From Candidatus Endonucleibacter bathymodioli (GTDB lineage Bacteria > Pseudomonadota > Gammaproteobacteria > Pseudomonadales > Endozoicomonadaceae): DNA of 25,509 nucleotides. Location: positions 1 through 25,509 of the forward strand of contig JASXSV010000034.1 of the NCBI GenBank assembly GCA_030674915.1, given 5' to 3'. The translations under genes were made by a program, and so were the position numbers. Positions 16,375 to 24,427 of this stretch are shown here, piece after piece. The notes under the pieces are model-generated. The model was given only the letters and a program-made list of their open reading frames with translations, had not been told where the DNA came from and searched no databases. Position 1 is the stretch's first letter. Each line of letters opens with the position of its first letter.

Positions 16375-18633
16375 ATGTATACTAAACTGTACTTTAGAAA
16401 GAATCTAATTTTGCCTCTAATTACGGCAACTATCATTTTCAACACTGGAACATCCTTAGCGGTGACCGGTGGAAACTCTGACGTAAATCAAGAAAAACAT
16501 CGCGGAATACCCGGAGACATTAAGCGACCGAGGTCAATGGACCCAGATTTAGCTACCAGCTTAATCCCACCAGAACCCAAAAAAATGCGCAAAGATCCAC
16601 AAGAAAACACTTCTACCGATAGTAACTCAATAACTAAAGCAGACACTCAACCAGATCAAAAAATAGAGGCCGGAGCAATCTCTAATTGTGATGAAGAAAC
16701 GGTACTACCTATCCAAGAAATTGAAGCAAGTGCATTAAAACAACTTATTTTTGAAAAGACATTTTGTAATAAAATACATTATAAAATATTGGGAGATTTT
16801 ATGTTTAATGAAGAACCACTCCTAGTAATGTTCCCAGACAACCTCACTGTGACAGGAATGCTCAAAATTAGATGCTGTTGCAACCTAAAAACTTTGCCAA
16901 AGAAGCTCCATGCTGAGTCTGTTGAAATTAATGATTGCAATGATTTCACGACTATGTCAGAGAATCTCCACATAAAACATCTTACTCTTATTAATTGCAA
17001 TGGCCTGATACTGCTACCCGCGACGCTAAAAGTATACGACACTGCTAAAATTAGTTACTGCCCACAGCTAACGCACGTTCCCAAGGACTTTGTCAAAATT
17101 AACCTTACTGTTGAATATTGTGGAGAAATTAAGAACCTTGGTTATGACCTAAAACTGACTGGCCACTTACATGTTTGCGAATGCCCCAAGTTAACGACTA
17201 TCGCAGTTAATGATCTTGTCGTGGAGTCTTTTTTTATAATTGACAATACAATGTTAAAAAGGGTGGCTAGGCGTATAGATGCAAAAGGAGGAGTTCATAA
17301 CTATAAGAGCAGTATTAGTTTTTGCGATAATCTTACAACTTTGGCCAAAAACAGCGAATTTTATTCAGAGTTTGAAATTGCATACTGCCAAAGACTAACG
17401 ACTTTATCTGCTCTCTTCCGGGTGCACAGAAACTTTTCAATTAGCTTTTGCGACAATATCACCAAACTGGGCTATGGATTCAGACTCCTAAAAAATGTAT
17501 ATATCACTACACTAAGCAATATGACGAAGATAGGCGACAATATTCACATAGGTGGTGTACTTTATCTTAAGGATATCCCCAATATGAAAGAGCTTGGTAA
17601 TAGTATTACCGCGGATTCTATTAAAGCTACCGAGTGTCCATGCCTAAGTGATTTGGGGTGTATAGAGTTTATTCCTAGTGACGATTTGAGACGCCTATCA
17701 GAAGATCAGTCCAATCTTATCCTTAAAGAGTATAACAGCCCGGCTAACGATTCTCACATGATCACAACACAGGGAGTCAAATGCAAATACCGCCCCCCCT
17801 CTGATATACCATATTCTAATAGAACTATAAGAGAATTAAGCAACACTGAAGTGCAAGGCATGGAGTTTGTGAGCTATCACCACGTGTCAGAAAAGGTAGT
17901 CTTAAGTTCCACCCCCAGATTAAGGTTTAAAACATTTGCAGAGGCTTTTACGTTTTGGCAAAAACTAGCCTCACCCAATCTGACATCAGATGCTGACATT
18001 CCAACACCAGAACTGGAAATAAATGTCACTAATGTCCTAATTGAGTTTCTGTACCGATTGACTACTACGACGGACTATGCAAACAAAAACTTAAGAACTT
18101 TACTGGCAGAACAGGTTATAAAAACCATGCCATTTTTCATTCAAAAAAACGAGTATCAAGATTTTTTCTTGGATATCTTATCCTCTTATATGGATGATCT
18201 CTATTGCAGCATCGATGGAATTACTTTTGAACTTAGTCAGTTAGAAATGGTACTTTCACTAAAAGATGCAGAAATCCAGGCAATAAAGAATAATGATTCA
18301 TCTTTGTTGAAGCAAGTGACTATGGAAGAGGGTATGAAAATGATGATTCTAAAGGAAGTAGAAGAGATATCTGCTGATTATATAGCCCGAAAATGTAGCA
18401 ATCATGATCCTATTGTCGTTCGTCTGGCTTTTCAGATTTCCTTGCAAGAGGAATTTAACCTGCCAAGTATATCTCATAGTAAGCACTTTGTCGATTTGAG
18501 CGGAGTTGAACAGAAAGACATCCACCAGGCTATTGCTCGAATTAACAACGTTTGCACTGATGTTGAACTGGATGCTTTTTTAACAACTTGGGCGCCTTGG
18601 GAAAAATACCTGAGCTTAGTTCCCCAGATTTGA
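16375..18633 (+). CDS. LRR protein with IpaH/SspH-type (NEL) E3 ubiquitin ligase region
   Basis: A 752-aa candidate host-directed E3 ubiquitin ligase. Residues 9-33 (KNLILPLITATIIFNTGTSLA) resemble a Sec signal, unusual for IpaH-type effectors, which normally use type III secretion. Basic clusters IKRPRS (49-54) and PKKMRK (68-73) could be a bipartite nuclear signal. About 12 degenerate repeats of 20-22 residues (about 150-430) follow the pattern LxVxxxLxIxxCxxLTxLP. The C-terminal part (about 590-752) aligns by eye with the NEL domain: YCSIDGITFELSQL matches CEDRVTFFLHQM of IpaH9.8 around the catalytic Cys, here Cys611. DPIVVRLAFQISLQEEFNL matches DEIEVWLAYQNKLKKSLGL, and FVDLSGVEQKDI and TTWAPWEKYL also match. 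Oddities: Cys-x-x-Asp instead of Cys-x-Asp, and about 90 residues of the usual NEL tail are missing. Activity is uncertain. Confidence 0.82.
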   Translation: MYTKLYFRKNLILPLITATIIFNTGTSLAVTGGNSDVNQEKHRGIPGDIKRPRSMDPDLATSLIPPEPKKMRKDPQENTSTDSNSITKADTQPDQKIEAGAISNCDEETVLPIQEIEASALKQLIFEKTFCNKIHYKILGDFMFNEEPLLVMFPDNLTVTGMLKIRCCCNLKTLPKKLHAESVEINDCNDFTTMSENLHIKHLTLINCNGLILLPATLKVYDTAKISYCPQLTHVPKDFVKINLTVEYCGEIKNLGYDLKLTGHLHVCECPKLTTIAVNDLVVESFFIIDNTMLKRVARRIDAKGGVHNYKSSISFCDNLTTLAKNSEFYSEFEIAYCQRLTTLSALFRVHRNFSISFCDNITKLGYGFRLLKNVYITTLSNMTKIGDNIHIGGVLYLKDIPNMKELGNSITADSIKATECPCLSDLGCIEFIPSDDLRRLSEDQSNLILKEYNSPANDSHMITTQGVKCKYRPPSDIPYSNRTIRELSNTEVQGMEFVSYHHVSEKVVLSSTPRLRFKTFAEAFTFWQKLASPNLTSDADIPTPELEINVTNVLIEFLYRLTTTTDYANKNLRTLLAEQVIKTMPFFIQKNEYQDFFLDILSSYMDDLYCSIDGITFELSQLEMVLSLKDAEIQAIKNNDSSLLKQVTMEEGMKMMILKEVEEISADYIARKCSNHDPIVVRLAFQISLQEEFNLPSISHSKHFVDLSGVEQKDIHQAIARINNVCTDVELDAFLTTWAPWEKYLSLVPQI

Positions 18634-18669
18634 CACGCTTAGCAGCGTACTAGTGCCTGAGATTAATCA

Positions 18670-18891
18670 ATGCTCTATACTTCAGACACTGGTAATGAGA
18701 TGGTTCTACGGAGCAGCGAGCATCTAAGATATAAAACCTTATGCAAGGCATTTGTGGAGAGCGGCACAAATCCCTTTACCAGTGCCTATTTGAACTGGTC
18801 AGACGTGCCTAAATTAATTCTCTCTCATCATAAAGAAGAAGCAGAAGACGATTTCTCATCAGGCACACATCAAGAAAAAGGTACCACTTAG
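18670..18891 (+). CDS. Small ORF sharing a module with the LRR-NEL protein (73 aa)
   Basis: I do not recognise a named family. Residues 11-28 (MVLRSSEHLRYKTLCKAF) match residues 508-525 of the upstream protein (VVLSSTPRLRFKTFAEAF) at 9 of 18 positions, and the similarity fades into NPFTSAYLNWSDVPKLI versus SPNLTSDADIPTPELEI. It is in the same frame as the upstream gene, separated by 12 codons containing TGA, TAG, TGA and TAA. It may therefore be a separate small gene, or the relic of a second effector or of a longer C-terminus. The shape V-L-x-S ... NPFT-x3-L-x2-SDV is vaguely like a U-box or NleG-type E2-binding fold; this is speculative. The ribosome binding site is weak. Confidence 0.4.
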   Translation: MLYTSDTGNEMVLRSSEHLRYKTLCKAFVESGTNPFTSAYLNWSDVPKLILSHHKEEAEDDFSSGTHQEKGTT

Positions 18892-18904
18892 TAAATGACG
18901 ACAG

Positions 18905-18922
18905 GGGGTGGCTATACACCCC
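18905..18922. terminator. Hairpin after the small ORF
   Basis: GGGGTG (18905-18910) and CACCCC (18917-18922) form a 6-bp G+C-rich stem with loop GCTATA, 14 bases after the ORF stop. There is no T-tract, so it may be a weak or non-canonical terminator or an mRNA-stabilising stem. Confidence 0.4.
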
Positions 18923-19228
18923 ATCTGGGAAATAATTAAAAGTATATAACTAGCAATAACGTAACGAGCTCCAGTATATTAATAAATACGAATCCTGCTG
19001 TATATTCAGAATTGCTAAGCGCAGACAGGGTAGAATTCAATACTGATTTCACTCAAACTTCTGCAAAATTCTCTATTATCATTGTATGGATATAAGCTAA
19101 CTGGCTAGCTCAGATCATATACTGGATCGATATTACCGTGCTAAACACGGAATCTATCAGTATTTATAGCTATTAGCTAAAAAGATAGTCTCTATAATGG
19201 AACATTACGTAGACGCAAGTTAGACAGT
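18923..19228. other. Intergenic, with right 14-bp inverted repeat
   Basis: No gene supported. It contains a small stem CCGTG-CTAAA-CACGG near 19137-19151 and the right copy of the inverted repeat (TAGACGCAAGTTAG) at 19210-19223, which pairs with 16262-16275. The repeat ends a few bases before the arnT-like relic. Confidence 0.5.
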
Positions 19229-19312
19229 CAGACTCTATCACGAAATATCCTATAAAATTGCACGCTATAAAGACTGGACCTTCTACCTCAATTACCATAT
19301 AGCGCACTCTAG
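19229..19312 (+). pseudogene. Relic of a second arnT-like 3' end
   Basis: The plus strand encodes YKIARYKDWTFYLNYHIAHS, matching the last residues of the arnT-like protein on the other strand (FKEIARYEDWTLYLNNYNAL). The DNA similarity covers about 80 bases of coding sequence and continues about 45 bases past the stop (shared TCAAACCAAATATAGAAAG), so it is a diverged inverted duplicate of the 3' end and downstream sequence at about 20235-20360. Only this tip remains. A palindrome AGTGTCAGACACT lies at 19311-19323. Confidence 0.75.
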
Positions 19313-19368
19313 TGTCAGACACTAAAAATGAGTGTCATCAAACCAAATATAGAAAGTGCAGCCTAGCT

Positions 19369-19890
19369 TTCCACAATAACCGACACACTTGAAATTGATT
19401 TGAGAGTCAGCTACTCATAGACTGTAGTTCTCACACAATTAACAGGTGACCACATGGGAAACTCTTACAAACAGCTGACTCTGGCTGGACGATACCAGAT
19501 TCAAACCTAAGCACACTCGTATTTTCGGCGCGTAAGATTGATGATTATCTGCAGCGCTCCAATAAAACAACCGCCCTGTAGCTGAAGAGTTGTCACCTTG
19601 AGCTTATGACTCAGAGGAAGCTCATCGCAAAATCCTGCAGCGGTGTAAAATGACCATAAAGCTTTACAGAACTAATATGGTAAATCGGCAGGTAAAGTCC
19701 CATTTAGGATTAAACTTTTCACCTGCGCAAATTGCATACCATATAAAACTTTAGTCTGATAATTGGGAGATTGGTTATCAGACTAGCTATCGCCTAATAA
19801 AAAAACAATAGATCAACCATCTACTGCACAAAGGTGAACGTTATCGGCAGCTTATAGTGCGGAGAATGGAGCTAGATTAATTACTGAGCG
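19369..19890 (+). pseudogene. IS30-family element, 5' half (broken)
   Basis: A terminal-repeat-like sequence TTCCACAATAACCGACACAC starts at about 19369, seen again near 25354. The transposase start MGNSYKQLTLAGRYQIQT at 19454 is typical of IS30, then a stop. Further pieces read HLGLNFSPAQIAYHIKL and IGYQTSYRLIKKQ with HKGERYRQL, which match the IS30 middle region. The catalytic Asp-Asp-Glu part is absent here. Confidence 0.75.
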
Positions 19891-19968
19891 TGTGAATATC
19901 TTATGATGGTGACCGAGCGCATCTCGAAACTTCTGTTGACAGTCAGAGTCAAAAATAAGACCCTATAA

Positions 19969-20262
19969 TTCCACAATACTTAACACACTTACCCTATAAC
20001 AACTCAATTTGACTAAAGTAGTTTAAGGCTTTTCGTGGACGTATATTGATTAAGAGTGGAGACTTATCAAATTTATTTTTTTACATGCAGCCAATCTTCA
20101 TTATCCTTGGGAAGAATCGCCGTAGCAGGCCATTAGTATTCTCGTGAAATCCACGGTGCCATGTGTGGTATGGCTCAGTAAAGTATATTTTACCTCCGAA
20201 TGATTGCTCGTTAGCGCAAAGGGCTGGCGCTATACTTTCTATATTTGGTTTGAGCACATTCC
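19969..20262 (-). pseudogene. IS30-family element, 3' half in inverted orientation (broken)
   Basis: From about 20262 downward the minus strand reads VLKPNIESIAPALCANEQSF, then GGKIYFTEPYHTWHRGFHEN and TNGLLRRFFPKD, and after a frameshift INIRPRKALNYF. These are the C-terminal IS30 motifs (the Glu-bearing WERG-NENTNGLLRQYFP block and RPRK-L). A terminal-repeat-like TTCCACAATACTTAACACAC lies at 19969. It follows the arnT-like stop codon by about 17 bases and is complementary in content to the 5' half at 19369-19890. Confidence 0.78.
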
Positions 20263-20278
20263 TTCTGGGTGTCGGCCA

Positions 20279-21754
20279 CTAGAGTGCATTATAGTTGTTC
20301 AGGTATAATGTCCAGTCTTCGTAGCGCGCAATTTCTTTGAATTGGCTTCGGATAGTATCAGGCAAGTGGCTAAAATCATCATCCTGTGTGGCAAGGAAAT
20401 AATTTCTGCTACGGTCTTCAAGTGTGTCTTGCAGATGCTGAATGCTGTCAATGCTGATTGCCTTTCCGTCGGAATAAAAACGAGAGGAAAAAGATGTACC
20501 GTAAAGAAATAAAATGCCTGGATTATCTAGACCCTGTTGTTCAACAATCTGCATCAGTTGTTTGTGTGATTTTTGTCCGTAACCGTTAATAATAAGCACG
20601 GTAAATACTATTATTAATAGGGGAGCCAAGATGGTTGTTGCAAGAATGCGTTTTTGGTACAGGTGCCATGTATCCTGCCAGTGATCAGCAAGCAGCAATG
20701 CTACAGCAGGCGTTACCGGTAAAACGTATGTCCAAATGACATTTTTGGCAAAGGTGAAAAATATCAATGGGCAGAATAACCAGAGAAGTAGGAAAAGTCG
20801 CCAAGAATTAATCTTATAACTATTTCCACCAATACGTCCCCGGACCCACCTGAATGCAATTATTATCAAAAATGGAGTCCATGGCAAACAGCTTGCCAGC
20901 CATAGTAGCCATATAGACCCAATGGGAACAACGTGAGCAGCCCCATAGAGGTCGCCACTCCATCCGTTATCAAGGTATCGCTGGAAATGCTCACCAATAA
21001 AGAAATATTGCAGAAAACCCGGGGTTTGCATCTCTGCAGCAATATACCAGGGAGAGGCTATCAGTAATGTTAGAAGTGTTCCTTTGATCCAAGGGAATTT
21101 TTGCCAAAGCGTTATCAGTTTTCGTTCTGGTAGGCACCAGATGAATATTGGTAGTCCTGCTAAAATCAGGGCAGCCATACCTTTAGCCAGTAATGCTATG
21201 GCGCATCCGATAAAAAATGTGTATTGCCAAAAACGGACTTGTCGAGGATTTTCGGAGTGCCAACCAATCCAGAATGCAGTTAATATCATTGTTATTGACA
21301 AAAGCATCGTTGGTTCCGCCAGAATAGTGCCTGATAACACTAGGAATATAACTGTTGTGGGTAAGATCAGAAGCACAAGACGACCTGCAGATTGACCCAG
21401 TTGAAAAAGTGCCAGCCTAAAAGCTAACGCTGTAATGCTCATACTTACCAATAGTGAAGGAAGTCGTGCTGCAAATTCATTAATGCCAAATAGTTTACAT
21501 GAAATGGCTGAAAGCCAGATAAACAGAGGAGGTTTTCCCCAAAAAGGCACATCATAGTCGAACCAGAGCGTAATCCAGTTTCCGGTTTCTATCATTAGTC
21601 GTGTCATTTCACCGTAGCGAGCCTCAGATGTATCCTGTAATGGATATAGCCCAATTGTGGCTAAGCGGATTAAAAATGAGATTAGACAAACAGCAGGGGC
21701 TATGAATAATGGTGAGCCAGCAAATCTGATTAATTTATTCATCAAGGTATTCAT
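20279..21754 (-). CDS. ArnT-like GT-C glycosyltransferase (491 aa)
   Basis: An integral inner-membrane glycosyltransferase of the ArnT/PMT (GT83/GT39) type, using a polyprenyl-phosphate sugar and acting on the periplasmic side. In ArnT itself the product is 4-amino-arabinose on lipid A, giving resistance to cationic peptides. The first periplasmic loop has the signature YPLQDTSEARYGEMTRLM (Asp41, Glu44, Arg46) and then FWGKPPLFIWLSA (Lys74), matching the ArnT D-x2-E-xRY and KPPL-YW motifs. About 11-12 hydrophobic segments follow, and a soluble C-terminal part ends IARYEDWTLYLNNYNAL. It is shorter than E. coli ArnT (550 aa). No other arn genes are nearby, so the donor sugar and acceptor are open. 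The ATG has no clear ribosome binding site. Confidence 0.87.
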   Translation of the reverse strand: MNTLMNKLIRFAGSPLFIAPAVCLISFLIRLATIGLYPLQDTSEARYGEMTRLMIETGNWITLWFDYDVPFWGKPPLFIWLSAISCKLFGINEFAARLPSLLVSMSITALAFRLALFQLGQSAGRLVLLILPTTVIFLVLSGTILAEPTMLLSITMILTAFWIGWHSENPRQVRFWQYTFFIGCAIALLAKGMAALILAGLPIFIWCLPERKLITLWQKFPWIKGTLLTLLIASPWYIAAEMQTPGFLQYFFIGEHFQRYLDNGWSGDLYGAAHVVPIGSIWLLWLASCLPWTPFLIIIAFRWVRGRIGGNSYKINSWRLFLLLWLFCPLIFFTFAKNVIWTYVLPVTPAVALLLADHWQDTWHLYQKRILATTILAPLLIIVFTVLIINGYGQKSHKQLMQIVEQQGLDNPGILFLYGTSFSSRFYSDGKAISIDSIQHLQDTLEDRSRNYFLATQDDDFSHLPDTIRSQFKEIARYEDWTLYLNNYNAL

Positions 21755-22205
21755 TTTCTGAAAAATATAGATTCCATAATATTGACTATATGTTTTAACA
21801 AGTAGATATACCCCTCCACTAGGAAGTGTGAGGTTGCTGAATGCTCTAACGTACTAAAATCACCGATTACTCATAGGCTCATGTGGTTTAACCATCTGTC
21901 GCCTACTCCTTTTTCAAAGATTATGCACTCCAGACTTGAATGATTCAGGATTTTGAAAAGAATGCATGGTTTTTTTATCATGAAAATATTTCCCTGTCTT
22001 TTTAGAGCCTGACTAGATGCTGCTAGGTATCCGAAAAGATTAATATTAGTCCTTTTTTCCTTAATCTGTTTTGTTTTGATGACAGCTATTATCTCATAGA
22101 TTGAGACCTCAGCATAACTCAAGACAGTCGATCACATATCCTGGTAAAATAATGACATGTGAAAATCCTTCACAAAACAGCTAAAACTATTCGTATCCAG
22201 CACTG
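21755..22205. other. Intergenic region upstream of the arnT-like gene
   Basis: No gene supported. A minus-strand open stretch of 83 codons (21871-22122) begins only with TTG, lacks a ribosome binding site and has no recognisable family. The region is AT-rich and probably contains the arnT-like promoter plus eroded IS sequence. Confidence 0.4.
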
Positions 22206-22800
22206 TCTATACCCGTTACCATTGAGATGTGGGGTTATTGACTGCCCTTACCTTCAATGGTACTGGTATAGAGATCTGCTGTTCTGCAAGTTTTCGGTGG
22301 AGAAATTCCAGAAACCTCCATTTTTGGGTGGCTTCGAGTACAACTGGTAGAAGCACCATCTCTGAGATTAATTATTGGAGAATATTAATTGTCAGCTCTC
22401 ATCTAAAAACATCATCATGAGTGAAGGTCACATTAATATCATTGATATCACTTACAGCTCAAGGCAGAACCAAGAGAAATTAGAGAATCTTGGTGTTGAT
22501 GACCAAGTTCAACGTAAGAGCGACATAGCGAATCATTTATCGAAAAAAAAATAGAACTCGTAACAAGAAATATCCGTAACACGGGAGAGTAGTAAACACC
22601 CTTTTGTTACCTATAAAAAACACTACGCGCATGCTAACACAAGGTTCACGGATCTTGCCGAAAATAAAACGATTTATGGGCTAGCCGATATTGCCGCAAA
22701 CATTCGAAAAGGCACTAAGTATTTTGTGCTCTATGGTGTGCAGAGATCATGTTCTGCGGGGATAGATTCGTCAAGAATCAGTTCAAAGCACTAGAAATAG
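22206..22800 (+). pseudogene. IS5-family transposase remnant (heavily decayed)
   Basis: In shifting plus-strand frames one can read LQWYWYRDLLFCKF, GEIPETSIFGWLRVQLVEAP, LENINCQLSSKNIIMSEGHI followed by NIIDIT, and later HYAHANTRFTDLAENKTIYG with LADIAANIRKGTKYFVLYG. These match in order LQSWYKLSD.ARDLLFRRF, SVPDHSTFWRFRQKLDK, LLQEINSQLIDKGLYIKSGG ISIVDAS and the C-terminal RYLGL..N block of IS5-family transposases. It is a different IS5 member from the other three in the window. No ends were found. Confidence 0.72.
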
Positions 22801-22956
22801 TAGATAAAATCTATAATTTTGTGTTAAATACCATGGTAAGCTTCGTAATGACTTACAGCATGAGGAAGTTTAATGATGGTGGTTGAAATCGTTGGTTATG
22901 CTGAGGTCTTAGAATAAAACGGCTGATTCGTGCATGGATTGTAAGGAGCGTAAAAG

Positions 22957-24327
22957 ATGTCAAGCGTTTATTGTAAAGCTTTATTACTAGTATTATGTTG
23001 TACCGTTATTGACCTGCAGGCATCGGTTGCACAACATAATTTACTGTATGTGTATGATCTTGCAGTGAAGCATGATGCTCAAATTGCTGAAGCAAAAGCA
23101 AGGATGCACGCAACATTGGAAAATACTTCTCAAGGTCGGGCTGCATTGTTACCTAGTCTAAACTTAAGCGCCAATACTCAGTTTAACAAAGTAGTAACAG
23201 ACGTTGATGGTGGGAGTGATGAGAAGGGCAACTATAACTCTCATGGCTGGAGTGCCACCCTTAAACAGCCATTGTTTAATCTAGAAAGATGGTTCAACTA
23301 TAGGCAGACTACAGCAGTTAGCGATAAGGTGAAATCTCAGTTTGCTGCTGAGCAGCAGGACCTGATATTGCGGGTATGTGAAGCGTATTTCAATATACTG
23401 AGAGCAGAAGATAGTCAGATTACATCTAAGTCTGAAGAAAAAGCCGTGAAACAACAGCTGGATCAGGCCCAAGAACGTTATGACGTGGGTTTGACGGCAA
23501 AAACTGATGTGCATGAGGCTCAGGCGGAATACGATAATTCCCGGGTTGCTCGAATCTTGACCGACAATCAAGTGTCAGTCAGTTATGAAAATTTAAGAAC
23601 TATTATTGATACAATGCTGAATGATATAGGCAAACTAAAAAAAAGTATGCCTATATTAGCCCCAACTCCAGCCATGATTGAAGACTGGGTAAATAATGCT
23701 GTTGCTAATAATCTAAACTTGCAGGCGGCAAGGGGAGACATTGTAGCTGCAGAAGAAAACCTACGAGCTAAAAGATCTGGGCATGCACCAACGGTGGATG
23801 CGTTTGCTAGTTATAATCACACATCTACCGAATCTGGCAAGGCTCGTAAGAATATGAATGGGGGGGTGGCATCTGGTCGTGGTCATTCAACAGTTGTTGG
23901 CCTAAACTTAAATATGCCCATTTTTTCTGGTGGAGCTACCATCTCTTTGGTACGGGAGGCGAACTATTTGGTGGAACAGTCACAGCAGCGTTTTGATATG
24001 CTACTCCGTGAAACTAGTTCGAAAACTAGAAATTTTTTCAACACCGTAAATTCTGATATTGAGCGTGTAGAAGCCAGAAAGCAGGGAATTCTTTCTTCTG
24101 AAAGTGCATTGAAAGCAAGTCAGAGTGGTTATGAAATAGGTACTCGTAATATAACGGATGTGCTTGAATCCCAGAAGAAGCTATACACTGCCCGACGGGA
24201 TTATCTGAATGCTCGTTATGACTTTATAATCAACACATTAAGGTTAAAGCAATTAACAGGTACGCTCAGTCCAGATGATATAAACAGTCTAAGTGGCTGG
24301 ATTACTTTTTCTCAAGTTGAACATTAG
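22957..24327 (+). CDS. tolC: TolC-family outer membrane efflux/secretion channel
   Basis: A 456-aa outer membrane channel that, as a trimer, spans outer membrane and periplasm and docks with tripartite efflux pumps or type I secretion systems. The signal peptide ends near SVA-QHN (about residue 25). The two repeated OEP halves (about 28-215 and 240-440) have typical coiled-coil helices: AVKHDAQIAEAKARMHAT then LILRVCEAYFNILRAEDS, with the hallmark ERYDVGLTAKTDVHEAQAEY. The second half repeats this in GYEIGTRNITDVLESQKKLY and RYDFIINTLRLKQLTGTLS. AAGGAG lies 9 bases before the ATG. Length is close to E. coli TolC (about 470-490 with signal). The coding frame is clean. No pump or secretion ATPase gene is adjacent; it faces coaX across 100 bp. 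Confidence 0.94.
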   Translation: MSSVYCKALLLVLCCTVIDLQASVAQHNLLYVYDLAVKHDAQIAEAKARMHATLENTSQGRAALLPSLNLSANTQFNKVVTDVDGGSDEKGNYNSHGWSATLKQPLFNLERWFNYRQTTAVSDKVKSQFAAEQQDLILRVCEAYFNILRAEDSQITSKSEEKAVKQQLDQAQERYDVGLTAKTDVHEAQAEYDNSRVARILTDNQVSVSYENLRTIIDTMLNDIGKLKKSMPILAPTPAMIEDWVNNAVANNLNLQAARGDIVAAEENLRAKRSGHAPTVDAFASYNHTSTESGKARKNMNGGVASGRGHSTVVGLNLNMPIFSGGATISLVREANYLVEQSQQRFDMLLRETSSKTRNFFNTVNSDIERVEARKQGILSSESALKASQSGYEIGTRNITDVLESQKKLYTARRDYLNARYDFIINTLRLKQLTGTLSPDDINSLSGWITFSQVEH

Positions 24328-24427
24328 GAGTCAGAAGTGACGTAATGAGAACTTTGCATGAGCATCATATGTAACAGTATTGCGCACTAAATAGTCTTTT
24401 TAAAAAAAATGCATCGAGCTTATACTT

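Noticed and set aside
16375..18633. Functional type III secretion locus around the NEL gene
   Set aside because: No secretion apparatus or chaperone gene is visible in the window, and the protein's signal-like N-terminus argues against assuming that route.
21871..22122. 83-codon minus-strand ORF upstream of the arnT-like gene
   Set aside because: It starts with TTG, has no ribosome binding site and matches no family I know; in AT-rich intergenic DNA this length is not convincing.
22211..22237. Possible dispersed repeat around GTTACCATTGA (also near 7515 and 11195)
   Set aside because: The three sites share only a short core; the one at 22211 lies in IS5 transposase-derived coding sequence, so a common repeat family is not supported.
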